Assembly (NCBI RefSeq): GCF_002261225.1
Contig: NZ_NEVM01000001.1
Span: forward strand, 1,612,001 to 1,676,000
Direction: 5' to 3'
Length of the DNA stretch: 64,000 nucleotides
Source of the DNA: Bordetella genomosp. 10
Lineage (GTDB): Bacteria > Pseudomonadota > Gammaproteobacteria > Burkholderiales > Burkholderiaceae_B
Shown here: piece after piece, positions 54,966-63,301 of the stretch
Position numbering within the stretch: the first letter of the stretch is position 1
Layout of the letters: every line of letters starts with the position of its first letter
Program-made: the position numbers and the translations under genes
Notes under the pieces: generated by a model
The model's input: the letters and a program-made list of their open reading frames with translations, nothing else
Databases searched by the model: none
Told to the model about the DNA's origin: nothing

Positions 54966-55805
54966 ATGACCATTCGCACCTGGTTCATCACGGGCGTGAG
55001 CAGTGGCTTTGGCCGACTGATGACGGAGCAACTACTGGAGCGCGGCGACCGCGTTGCCGGTACTGCCCGCAAGATGGAGTCGTTGCTCGACCTGAAAGAA
55101 AAATATGGCGAGCAGCTTTGGCTCGAATCGCTTGATCTGACTGACACGCCAGCCGTCCGCAGCGTCGTCAATGCAGCCTTCGCCCACTTCGGCCGCATCG
55201 ATGTCATCGTCAACAATGCCGGGTACGGCTTGGTCGGTGCCGCCGAAGAACTGCTGGATGAGCAGATCATCCACCAGCTCAACACCAATGTCGTGGGATC
55301 GATCCAGGTGGTGCGCGCGGCATTGCCGCATCTGCGTGCCCAAGGGGGCGGCAGGATCATGCAGCTTTCCAGCATGGGCGGACAGTGGGCGATGCCGGGG
55401 CTCTCGCTTTACCACGCGTCGAAGTGGGCGATGGAGGGCTTCTTCGAATCCGCCAGCCTCGATATTGCGCCATTCAATATCCAGACGACGCTTGTCGAGC
55501 CGGGCAGCGCGCGTACCGAATTCGCCGCGAACAGTGCCGCCATTGCACCAGCCCTGGACGCCTATGCGCAAACTCCGGCCGGCGCGGTGCGGCGCGTCAT
55601 CGAACCGGGCTTCAGAGGCCAGCCGGGAGACCCTGTGAAGATGGTGCAAGCCATGATCGCCTCGGTCGATCAGACACCCGCACCGAAACGCTTGGCGTTG
55701 GGTTCCGATGCCTTCCAGAACATCAAGGCGGCCTTGACCGAGCGACTCGCTTCCTTGGAGGCACAAAAGGACATTGCCGTCAGCACTGACTTTCCGGTTG
55801 CCTGA
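54966..55805 (+). CDS. Short-chain dehydrogenase (cargo SDR 2)
   Basis: 279 aa. Cofactor motif TGVSSGFG, NNAG and YHASK are in the same places as in SDR 1 with many shared residues (FGRLMTEQLLERGDRVAGTA in both), so a tandem duplication is likely. RBS AAGGAGATAAC. It may have the same or a shifted substrate. Confidence 0.88.
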   Translation: MTIRTWFITGVSSGFGRLMTEQLLERGDRVAGTARKMESLLDLKEKYGEQLWLESLDLTDTPAVRSVVNAAFAHFGRIDVIVNNAGYGLVGAAEELLDEQIIHQLNTNVVGSIQVVRAALPHLRAQGGGRIMQLSSMGGQWAMPGLSLYHASKWAMEGFFESASLDIAPFNIQTTLVEPGSARTEFAANSAAIAPALDAYAQTPAGAVRRVIEPGFRGQPGDPVKMVQAMIASVDQTPAPKRLALGSDAFQNIKAALTERLASLEAQKDIAVSTDFPVA

Positions 55806-55870
55806 AATACCGCTCGCTGACCAACCAGAAACACCCATCTTTCGGCTCATAAATACCAATTGGATTCCCC

Positions 55871-56701
55871 ATGACTCAGAAAACATGGTTCATCACCGGC
55901 ACCTCTCGCGGCTTCGGCCGGATATGGGCCGAAGCCGCCTTGGCGCGAGGCGACAAGGTAGTGGCAACCGCGCGTCGTCTTGAAACCTTGGAGCCATTGG
56001 TCGAAACCTATGGAGACGCCGTGCTGCCGCTCCAACTCGACGTCACCGACCGGCAAGCCGCTTTCGCAGCCATCAACCGGGCCAAGGAGCACTTTGGCCA
56101 CCTCGACGTCGTTATCAACAACGCCGGCTTTGGCCTGAGCGGTGCCATCGAGGAAGTCGGTGAAGCCGATGCGCGAGTCCAGATCGAGACGAACGTGTTT
56201 GGCGCCCTTTGGGTCACCCAGGCCGCGTTGCCGATCATGCGCGAGCAGAAAGGCGGCCACATCCTCTCCGTCTCCAGCATTGGCGGCATTGTCACCTTTC
56301 CGACCCTCGGCCTGTACCACGCATCCAAGTGGGCGCTCGAAGGCATGATGGACGCGCTGTCCCAAGAGGTCAGCGACCTGGGAATCAAGGTGACCCTGAT
56401 CGAACCGGGCGGCTATGCCACCGACTTCGTAGACCCTTCGTCCATGAAGTTCTCGCCTTCGCTGGAAGTCTACGACGAGGTACGCAAGCAGCTTGCCGCG
56501 TCATTTTTGCCCGAAACCGTGGGCAATCCGCAGGCGACGGCGCAGGCGATCTTGCAGGTCGTCGACGCTCCCGAACCGCCGCTGCGCATTTTCCTGGGCA
56601 GCTACCCGCTTCCCTTGGCTCGCCAGCGCTACGAGGAGCGTCTTGCCAACTGGGAAAAGTGGGCGGAAGTCTCGAATTCGGCCCAGGGGAAACCGGCCTG
56701 A
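55871..56701 (+). CDS. Short-chain dehydrogenase (cargo SDR 3)
   Basis: 276 aa, similar in plan to SDR 1 and 2 but more diverged. Cofactor motif TGTSRGFG near residue 9, NNAG near 85 and catalytic YHASK near 151. It follows SDR 2 by 65 bp, so SDR 1 - NTF2 - SDR 2 - SDR 3 is probably one operon. No visible ribosome-binding site consensus (TTGGATTCCCC before ATG). Confidence 0.87.
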   Translation: MTQKTWFITGTSRGFGRIWAEAALARGDKVVATARRLETLEPLVETYGDAVLPLQLDVTDRQAAFAAINRAKEHFGHLDVVINNAGFGLSGAIEEVGEADARVQIETNVFGALWVTQAALPIMREQKGGHILSVSSIGGIVTFPTLGLYHASKWALEGMMDALSQEVSDLGIKVTLIEPGGYATDFVDPSSMKFSPSLEVYDEVRKQLAASFLPETVGNPQATAQAILQVVDAPEPPLRIFLGSYPLPLARQRYEERLANWEKWAEVSNSAQGKPA

Positions 56702-56835
56702 CTAAGGCTACGCGGAACGCGCGAACGATCGTGCGCGCGTTCGGCTCGGTATCCACGTGGGCGATAAGTCATCCACCATGGATGAAACAGACACCCATCG
56801 GTGATTGGCTTGGCTTTGAGCCGCTGCAATCACGA

Positions 56836-57741
56836 TTACACCCTCGCAGGCGCTCCCACGTTGAGTGCCGGTATGTGGGTAAACGCTTCTGCGATGAAGT
56901 CCATGAAGGCAATCGCGCGCTTTGGCAGAAGGCGGTTGGCGACGTACAAGATTTGGATAGGCACCGGGGGGGCTTCGTAGCCGCCCAACAGAAGTTTCAG
57001 GTTGCCGTTCCTCAGTCCATCCTCGAACAGCCACCTTGGCCCGTGCGCGATGCCTATCCCAGTGTTCACCGCTTCCTGTACTGCCTGCGGCGAATTGACC
57101 CGAAGCCGGCCCGAAATAGGTACTTCGGAATCACGGAAGTGCCAGGTACTGCCCGACGACAGCAACGTATAGACAATGCAATCATGCCCGAGCAGGTCGT
57201 CAGGCCCGCGCGGCACACCGTGACGGGCCAGGTAGGTGGCACTGGCGACGCATACCCGCTCGAACATGCCGATACGTCGGGCTCGCAGGGCACTGTCCTC
57301 AAGGTGACCGATGCGGATCGCCAGCTCGGCACCTTCATCGACCAAGTTCACGTAGCGATCGCCGATCTGGAGATCCAACGCCAAGCCGGAAAAACGCGCC
57401 AAGAAGGCGGGCACTTGCGGCAGCACGAACGCATGGGCCAGCGCGGTAGGACAGGCGACACGCAGCAGCCCCGTGGGTTCTGCCTCATCGCGCAGGGAAG
57501 ACTCCGACTCCGCTACGGCATCGAGTATTCGCCGCGCCTCCGCGTAGTAACGCTCGCCTTCCGGCGTCAATGCGAGCCGGCGTGTGGTTCGCAGCAACAG
57601 CCTGGTCTGGAGGTGCTCCTCCAACGCAGCCACGTACCGACTCACATTGGGCTGCCCCAAGCCCAAGTCGCGCGCCGCAGCAGAAAAGCTCCCAGTTTCC
57701 ACCGCCCGGGCAAAGCAGGTCATCAGGAGAAAGCGATCCAA
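56836..57741 (-). CDS. LysR-family transcriptional regulator (cargo)
   Basis: 301 aa. HTH: FARAVETGSFSAAARDLGLGQPNVSRYVAALEEHL, typical of the branch regulating redox enzymes (for example YhjC/PgrR-like). The effector domain has LLRVACPTALAHAFVLPQ. It is divergent from the SDR at 57881 with a LysR-type dyad at 57760 and is probably its regulator. Confidence 0.87.
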   Translation of the reverse strand: MDRFLLMTCFARAVETGSFSAAARDLGLGQPNVSRYVAALEEHLQTRLLLRTTRRLALTPEGERYYAEARRILDAVAESESSLRDEAEPTGLLRVACPTALAHAFVLPQVPAFLARFSGLALDLQIGDRYVNLVDEGAELAIRIGHLEDSALRARRIGMFERVCVASATYLARHGVPRGPDDLLGHDCIVYTLLSSGSTWHFRDSEVPISGRLRVNSPQAVQEAVNTGIGIAHGPRWLFEDGLRNGNLKLLLGGYEAPPVPIQILYVANRLLPKRAIAFMDFIAEAFTHIPALNVGAPARV

Positions 57742-57759
57742 GTACTGCCTCCGATATTT

Positions 57760-57774
57760 ATGCAGTTACAGCAT
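57760..57774. promoter_or_regulatory. LysR-type dyad ATGC-N7-GCAT
   Basis: The half-sites are 15 bp overall with T-N11-A spacing, 19 bp upstream of the LysR start and about 107 bp from the SDR start. A further ATGCAGG lies 15 bp to the right. Confidence 0.5.
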
Positions 57775-57880
57775 GGATTATATGCAGGCGGCCTATCTTA
57801 TCGGATTTTGTGCATAGGTTCATGCTTGCATTGTCGGCAGCACATTCGCTGTTCGCAGTATCACTACTAGGAGCGTCCTC

Positions 57881-58633
57881 ATGTCCCGCTTGCAAGGCAA
57901 ACGTACTCTTATCACTGGCGGTACTTCCGGCATTGGCCTGGAAACCGCGAAACAATTTCTGGCCGAAGGCGCGCGTGTCGTCGTCACAGGGAACAACCCC
58001 GACAGTATCGCCAAGGCCAGGACGGAGCTAGGCTCCGAGGTGCTTGTGGTGCGCGCCGATTCGGCCGACATCACCGCGCAGCGCAAGCTCGCCGAAACCG
58101 TCAAGGCGCACTATGGCCAGCTCGATGTCGCCTTCCTCAACGCTGGCGTGTCCGTCTGGCTGCCGATCGAGGAATGGACAGAGGAGATGTTCGACCGCTC
58201 CTTCGACATCAACGTCAAGGGGCCGTACTTCCTGATCCAGGCACTGCTGCCGGTGTTCACCAACCCGGCATCGGTCGTGCTCAACACGTCGATCAACGCC
58301 CATGTCGGCGCAGAGCGTTCGTCGATATATGCTGCCACCAAGGCCGCATTCCTGAATATGTCGAAGACGTTATCGAGCGAATTGCTCGGACGCGGTATCC
58401 GCGTCAACGCGGTCAGCCCCGGCCCCGTCGAAACGCCGCTGTACGACAAGCTGGGCATTCCCGCCGCCTACCGAGAACAGGTCAACAAGGACATCGCCGC
58501 CAGCATTCCTTTCGGCCGCTTCGGCACCCCCGAAGAAGTGGCCAAGGCCGTGCTGTACCTGGCTTCCGACGAGTCCAGGTGGACGGTCGGCGCCGAAATC
58601 ATCGTCGATGGCGGTCGCACGCTCAACGGCTGA
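57881..58633 (+). CDS. Short-chain dehydrogenase (cargo SDR 4)
   Basis: 250 aa. It has TGGTSGIG near residue 13, LNAG near 86, YAATK near 150, and the FabG-like tail [19 protein letters not shown] with [12 protein letters not shown]. It differs from SDR 1-3 in lineage. ATG 57881 has AGGAGCG upstream. It is probably co-transcribed with the cysteine-hydrolase gene 30 bp downstream and controlled by the divergent LysR. Confidence 0.88.
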   Translation: MSRLQGKRTLITGGTSGIGLETAKQFLAEGARVVVTGNNPDSIAKARTELGSEVLVVRADSADITAQRKLAETVKAHYGQLDVAFLNAGVSVWLPIEEWTEEMFDRSFDINVKGPYFLIQALLPVFTNPASVVLNTSINAHVGAERSSIYAATKAAFLNMSKTLSSELLGRGIRVNAVSPGPVETPLYDKLGIPAAYREQVNKDIAASIPFGRFGTPEEVAKAVLYLASDESRWTVGAEIIVDGGRTLNG

Positions 58634-58663
58634 CGGAACACGCACATTACGGAGTACATCCCT

Positions 58664-59338
58664 GTGAAATCCCTCATTAGCGGTCTTCTGGCCGTGGTTC
58701 TCTTCACTGCATCGCTTGCTTCGATGTCCGCTTCCGCGCAGACCGTCCAGACACGCAAGAGCGCACTGATCTTGATCGAGTTTCAGAATGACTGGATGGC
58801 GCCGACCGGCGGCATCAACAGTCAATTCAAGGATCGCCAGCAGTTCGACGAATCGGTCGCCAATTCCAGGAAGGTGTTAGCCGAAGCCCGTCGCCGTCAT
58901 ATGGAAGTGATTTACGTCACCATGACCCTCGATCCTTCCTACAAGGTGCTCGGTCAGGCGAAGTATGGTCTGCGCGAAATGATGCCGAAGTACAAATCCT
59001 TCCTTGGCAAGCAGGCCGACATTTTCCCGGGCTTCGAACCGATCGACGGAGAGTATGTGATTCGCGAGCGTACCGGCAGCAGCGGCTTTGCCGGCACCAC
59101 GCTCGACAGCTATCTGCGCAACAACCACATCGAAGACATCTATCTCATGGGCTATTCGCTGCGTCAGTGCGTGGAATCGACGCTGCGGAACGCGCACGAC
59201 CTGGGCTACAACACCAGCGTCATCTATGACGCTTCCGCAGCCTTCACACGGGAACAGCAGACCTCATTCGTGAAGGAGATCGCCCCCTTTTACGGCAATG
59301 CCATAACGGCTAATGATTTCATCAAGTCTGCAAACTGA
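58664..59338 (+). CDS. Secreted isochorismatase-fold (cysteine hydrolase) protein
   Basis: 224 aa from GTG 58664 (GGAG upstream). Residues 1-26 form a signal peptide ending SAQ, unusual for this mostly cytoplasmic family. The first catalytic Asp is in [11 protein letters not shown] (about residue 43), and the nucleophile Cys is in [16 protein letters not shown] (about 168). The Lys of the usual Asp-Lys-Cys triad seems to be Arg in [12 protein letters not shown]. If that alignment is right, the enzyme may be altered or inactive. A terminator follows. Confidence 0.78.
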   Translation: MKSLISGLLAVVLFTASLASMSASAQTVQTRKSALILIEFQNDWMAPTGGINSQFKDRQQFDESVANSRKVLAEARRRHMEVIYVTMTLDPSYKVLGQAKYGLREMMPKYKSFLGKQADIFPGFEPIDGEYVIRERTGSSGFAGTTLDSYLRNNHIEDIYLMGYSLRQCVESTLRNAHDLGYNTSVIYDASAAFTREQQTSFVKEIAPFYGNAITANDFIKSAN

Positions 59339-59343
59339 GAAAA

Positions 59344-59375
59344 GGAAACGCCCCGAGCCTTCATGGGGCGTTTCC
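59344..59375 (+). terminator. Terminator after the second cargo block
   Basis: GGAAACGCCCC and GGGGCGTTTCC form an 11-bp stem with a 10-nt loop. The arms are A- and T-rich on the outside, so it works in both directions and isolates the cargo from the transfer genes. Confidence 0.75.
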
Positions 59376-59402
59376 CGTTGATCTGCATAGGAACTTGAAT
59401 CG

Positions 59403-60347
59403 ATGGAGCTACGCCATTTGCGTTGTTTCCTCGCAGTGGCCGAAGAACTCCACTTCGCCCGAGCTGCCGAGAAGTTGCACATTGAGCAGTCTCCGCTGTC
59501 ACGGGCAATCAAGGAGTTGGAAGAGGAACTGGGGGTTCAACTTTTCTTCCGAACGACGCGAAGCACCCGCCTAACTCAGGCCGGCAAGTTGTTTCTGGAG
59601 CACGTGCCGCGCGTCTTCGCCGCCTTGGAGCAGGCGCGCGATAGCGTGAAGGCTGCCGCTAATGGTTTCCATGGCCAGTTGCGAGTCGCTCTGTCGGATG
59701 GCATTGCGCCTTCGCGCTTTTCAAGCTTCCTGGCATTGTGCAGACAAGAGGAACCAGAGGTAGAAATTCGTCTTTCCGAAGTGCCGCTGTCACACCAAAT
59801 TAAAGGACTGTGCAACGACATGTATGACGTGGGGTTTGCACAGTCGGATGAGGTTGGTGATGGACTCATCGCAGAACCCGTATGGAGCGAGCCCTTGATG
59901 GTAGCGGTGCCCGCGCGACATCCCCTATTGACCTATAAGCATTTGCCGCTGAAGGAAGTGCTACGTTATCCATTGGTGCTTGGCGATCCACAGGCATGCG
60001 AGGGCCATGCACGGCAAATCGAGCGCGTGCTGCGTCGAGTGGATCAGGAACCGTTGATTGCTGAAAGGGTTTCCTCCACCGACCTGATGATGGCGTTGGT
60101 ATCGGCGGGTTTCGCTTTGGGACTGGCCGGTGCTTCACAGATCGCCGCTAGCCGTGAACCTGGCGTAGTGGCACGACCATTGGCCGGCCGTTCGCCAGTG
60201 CTCACCACCTATCTGTTGCGTTTAGACAGCGAGCCTTCGGAGACACTTGTTCGCTTCATCCAAAGGGTCAACGCCATCGAATCCACCTTACGCAAAAGTT
60301 CTACTTTGCCACCGGAACCCGATACGTCGGAGGAAACCAAGCCATGA
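59403..60347 (+). CDS. LysR-family regulator, TraR-like of the transfer module
   Basis: 314 aa. HTH: HLRCFLAVAEELHFARAAEKLHIEQSPLSRAIKELEEELG. The effector domain has LRVALSDGIAPSRFSSFLAL. It precedes an EexN-like lipoprotein gene and traG, the place of the LysR regulator often called TraR in Tn4371-type elements. It overlaps the next gene by ATGA. It probably controls conjugation genes. Confidence 0.87.
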   Translation: MELRHLRCFLAVAEELHFARAAEKLHIEQSPLSRAIKELEEELGVQLFFRTTRSTRLTQAGKLFLEHVPRVFAALEQARDSVKAAANGFHGQLRVALSDGIAPSRFSSFLALCRQEEPEVEIRLSEVPLSHQIKGLCNDMYDVGFAQSDEVGDGLIAEPVWSEPLMVAVPARHPLLTYKHLPLKEVLRYPLVLGDPQACEGHARQIERVLRRVDQEPLIAERVSSTDLMMALVSAGFALGLAGASQIAASREPGVVARPLAGRSPVLTTYLLRLDSEPSETLVRFIQRVNAIESTLRKSSTLPPEPDTSEETKP

Positions 60348-60607
60348 AGAAGACCATCCCGTTTCTGCTGGCCGTAGCACTGACGGCCTGCGGCCAGTCC
60401 GAGACACCTCAAAGGACTAACCTGCCGACCGTTGAGGAGCTGGCATCCAACCCTGAGCGGCTTAAAGAGCTGCGCCAGCAATGCAGGCTGGAACGCGCGA
60501 AGCTGGGCGACGAGCTATGCAACCGGGTAGCTGAAGCCACACGCAAGCGGTTCTACGGCGACGGCACGGTGCCCTATACGCCGCAGGAGAGCCCGCCCAA
60601 GTTCTGA
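60344..60607 (+). CDS. EexN-like lipoprotein (entry-exclusion candidate)
   Basis: 87 aa. The signal MKKTIPFLLAVALTAC has a lipobox with Cys16. The mature part (VEELASNPERLKELRQQCRLERAKLGDELCNRVAEATRKRFYGDG) has two cysteines and fits the EexN family of small ICE lipoproteins. EexN-type proteins are proposed to block uptake of a second copy. It is coupled to the LysR gene and followed by a terminator. Confidence 0.75.
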   Translation: MKKTIPFLLAVALTACGQSETPQRTNLPTVEELASNPERLKELRQQCRLERAKLGDELCNRVAEATRKRFYGDGTVPYTPQESPPKF

Positions 60608-60650
60608 TCGTCGGTGCATCGCCACGAATCTCCCGATTTCTTGCTCGACA

Positions 60651-60683
60651 CGCCGCAATGCGCCTTCGCTTGCGGCGTTTTTT
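60651..60683 (+). terminator. Strong terminator upstream of traG
   Basis: CGCCGCAA and TTGCGGCG form a stem with an 11-nt loop and are followed directly by six T. It should stop transcription from the LysR/EexN unit before traG, so traG needs its own promoter or antitermination. Confidence 0.85.
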
Positions 60684-60842
60684 CTGCCTGCGCCCCTGCG
60701 CGAAATCTTGCTTTTTTCTCGACCTTTCTTCCGATAACGGTCTTTGACCGGCACCGACCCGGCACTGATCCTCGCGCTATGCGGCACGTACTTATGCCGC
60801 GTGTGAGCGAGGAATCAGCGCAGGAGAAATCGGAGGGCAGTC

Positions 60843-62840
60843 ATGCAAAGTCAGGGCGTGCTGTTCGGGCAGATCGCCGCTGTTTTCAGCATCGTGATCG
60901 CCGGCGTATGGAGTGCAACGCAATGGACAGCGGCCGCCCTCGGACATCAAGTACGCCTTGGCTCGCCCTGGTTCGACTTCTTTGGCACGCCGGTCTATCA
61001 CCCTTGGCGGCTTTTTGAATGGTGGTTCTTCTTCGATGCCTACGCGCCGCATGTATTCGACATAGGCGGTGCGATTGCGGGTGGCAGCGGCCTGGTGGCC
61101 GTGGTGGTCGCCATCGCCATGTCGGTGTGGCGCTCGCGGCAATCGCGCCTAGTCACGACCTATGGCTCGGCACGTTGGGCCAATACCGCCGACATTCGCA
61201 AGGCCGGGCTGATGCAGTCTGCCGGCGTCTTTCTCGGCCTGCATGACGGACAGTACCTGCGCCATGAAGGCCCGGAACACGTCCTGACGTTCGCGCCCAC
61301 GCGCTCGGGCAAAGGCGTGGGCCTGGTGGTGCCGACCTTGCTGTCCTGGCCTGCATCGGCAGTGATCCACGACATCAAGGGCGAGAACTGGCAGATCACC
61401 GCCGGCTGGCGCTCACACTTCTCGCATTGCCTGCTGTTCAACCCCACCGATGCGAAGTCAGCCGCGTACAACCCGCTGCTGGAAGTGCGGCGCGGCGCGC
61501 ATGAAGTGCGCGACGTGCAGAACATCGCGGACATTCTCGTTGACCCCGAAGGCGCGCTGGAGAAGCGCAATCACTGGGAGAAGACCAGCCATGCGCTGCT
61601 GGTCGGCGCCATCTTGCATGTGCTCTACGCCGGCGAAGACAAGACACTGCGCGGCGTCGCCAACTTCCTCAGTGACCCGGCGTGCCCGTTCGAGCTGACG
61701 CTGCACCGGATGATGACGACGCGCCATCTCGGTGACGCGCCGCATCCTGTTGTCGCGTCCGCCGCGCGCGAAGTGCTCAACAAGTCGGACAACGAGCGGT
61801 CTGGCGTGCTGTCCACGGCCATGTCGTTCCTCGGCCTGTACCGCGACCCGACGGTGGCCGAAGTCACGTCGCGCTGCGACTGGCGCATCGCCGACCTGAT
61901 CGCGTCCGAATCACCTGTGTCGCTGTACCTGGTCGTGCCGCCGTCCGACATCAGCCGCACGAAACCGCTGGTGCGGCTGATCCTCAACCAGATCGGCCGA
62001 CGCCTGACCGAATCGCTTGACGGCAGCGATGGCATCGCGCGCCGTCACAAGCTGCTGCTGATGCTCGATGAATTCCCGGCGCTGGGCCGGCTCGATTTCT
62101 TCGAGACGGCTTTGGCGTTCATGGCCGGCTACGGCATCCGCAGTTTCCTGATCGCGCAGTCGCTCAACCAGATCGACAAAGCCTATGGTCAGAACCATTC
62201 CATCCTCGACAACTGCCATGTCCGGGTGACGTTCGCCACCAACGACGAGCGCACCGCCAAGCGCATCTCAGAGACGCTGGGTACCGCCACCGAACTGCGG
62301 GCGCAGCGCAACTACGCCGGTCACCGTCTCGCGCCGTGGCTCGGGCACCTGATGGTGTCGCGGCAGGAAACCGCCCGCCCGCTGCTGACGCCGGGCGAAG
62401 TGATGCAACTCCCACCCGATGAATCAGTGGTGATGGTGTCCAGCGTCGCGCCGATCAAGGCCAAGAAGCTGCGCTACTACGCCGACGCCAATTTCAAGCA
62501 GCGCGTGCTGCCGCCGCCCGCGCTGGCGGCCGGGCAGTACGCCGACGTGCCACCGGCCCGCGCCGACGACTGGAGCGGCCTAGCGATCCCGGCCGTGCGC
62601 GCCGCATCAGCCACGGCCTCCGCCGATGACCTGGGCGGCACCGACGACGGCGGCCCGCGCCGCCAACCCGAACTCTCCGAATCCGTCGCTTACGACCCCG
62701 AACTGGATGCGCCCGATGACCTAGCGCTGCTCGATGACGACGACGACCTGCCGCTGCCGCTCCCAGGCCAGCTTGACTCGGCCATGCAGCGCACGGCGCG
62801 GCTGGCCTCTCTCGACCCCAACGACGGAATCGACTTATGA
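60843..62840 (+). CDS. traG: TraG/VirD4 coupling protein (T4CP)
   Basis: 665 aa, preceded by GGAGGGCAG. Two N-terminal membrane segments (about 10-30 and 76-95), then the ATPase with Walker A FAPTRSGKGVGLV (about 150) and Walker B KLLLMLDEFPALGRL (about 400). HIRVTFATND-type and QSLNQIDKAYGQNHSILDN motifs fit TraG. It brings the relaxase-bound strand to the mating channel. The C-terminal ~90 residues are acidic and disordered. It overlaps the next gene by 4 bp. Confidence 0.94.
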   Translation: MQSQGVLFGQIAAVFSIVIAGVWSATQWTAAALGHQVRLGSPWFDFFGTPVYHPWRLFEWWFFFDAYAPHVFDIGGAIAGGSGLVAVVVAIAMSVWRSRQSRLVTTYGSARWANTADIRKAGLMQSAGVFLGLHDGQYLRHEGPEHVLTFAPTRSGKGVGLVVPTLLSWPASAVIHDIKGENWQITAGWRSHFSHCLLFNPTDAKSAAYNPLLEVRRGAHEVRDVQNIADILVDPEGALEKRNHWEKTSHALLVGAILHVLYAGEDKTLRGVANFLSDPACPFELTLHRMMTTRHLGDAPHPVVASAAREVLNKSDNERSGVLSTAMSFLGLYRDPTVAEVTSRCDWRIADLIASESPVSLYLVVPPSDISRTKPLVRLILNQIGRRLTESLDGSDGIARRHKLLLMLDEFPALGRLDFFETALAFMAGYGIRSFLIAQSLNQIDKAYGQNHSILDNCHVRVTFATNDERTAKRISETLGTATELRAQRNYAGHRLAPWLGHLMVSRQETARPLLTPGEVMQLPPDESVVMVSSVAPIKAKKLRYYADANFKQRVLPPPALAAGQYADVPPARADDWSGLAIPAVRAASATASADDLGGTDDGGPRRQPELSESVAYDPELDAPDDLALLDDDDDLPLPLPGQLDSAMQRTARLASLDPNDGIDL

Positions 62841-63301
62841 GCCAATACCGCCTCAATCTTTTTATCCAACACGAGCACGCCAAGCGGCTGGAAGAACTCG
62901 CCGCCAAGAAAGGCGTCTCGAAATCCAGCATCGTCGCGGCGGCGCTGGCGTCCTGGCTGTCGCCGGACGCGGGTGACCAGCGCGAGGCCGCCATCGCCAA
63001 GCGGCTGGATCGGCTGTCGCGGCAGGCCGAACGCCTGGAGCGCGACCAGAACATCCAGATCGAAACGTTGGCGCTGTTCATCCGCTACTTCCTGACCGTC
63101 AGCACCCCGGTGCCCGAGGCGCATCAGGACGCCGCCCGTGCCCAGGGCAAGGCGCGTTTCGAGCAATTCATCGAACAGCTCGGCAGGCACCTGCTGCGCG
63201 GCCGGAGCCTGGTGCGCGACGTGGTGGAAGAACTGCATCCCGACCCGATGCGGATGGATGACGCGGCGGCGCTGGCTGAAGCGCAGGAGCGTGCCTCATG
63301 A
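62837..63301 (+). CDS. CopG-like ribbon-helix-helix protein
   Basis: 154 aa. The N-terminus YRLNLFIQHEHAKRLEELAAKKGVSKSSIVAAAL is a ribbon-helix-helix. A helical tail follows (AKRLDRLSRQAERLERDQNIQIE). A CopG-like gene between traG and trbB is part of the Tn4371 scaffold and may regulate the trb operon. It is ATGA-coupled on both sides. Confidence 0.85.
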   Translation: MSQYRLNLFIQHEHAKRLEELAAKKGVSKSSIVAAALASWLSPDAGDQREAAIAKRLDRLSRQAERLERDQNIQIETLALFIRYFLTVSTPVPEAHQDAARAQGKARFEQFIEQLGRHLLRGRSLVRDVVEELHPDPMRMDDAAALAEAQERAS

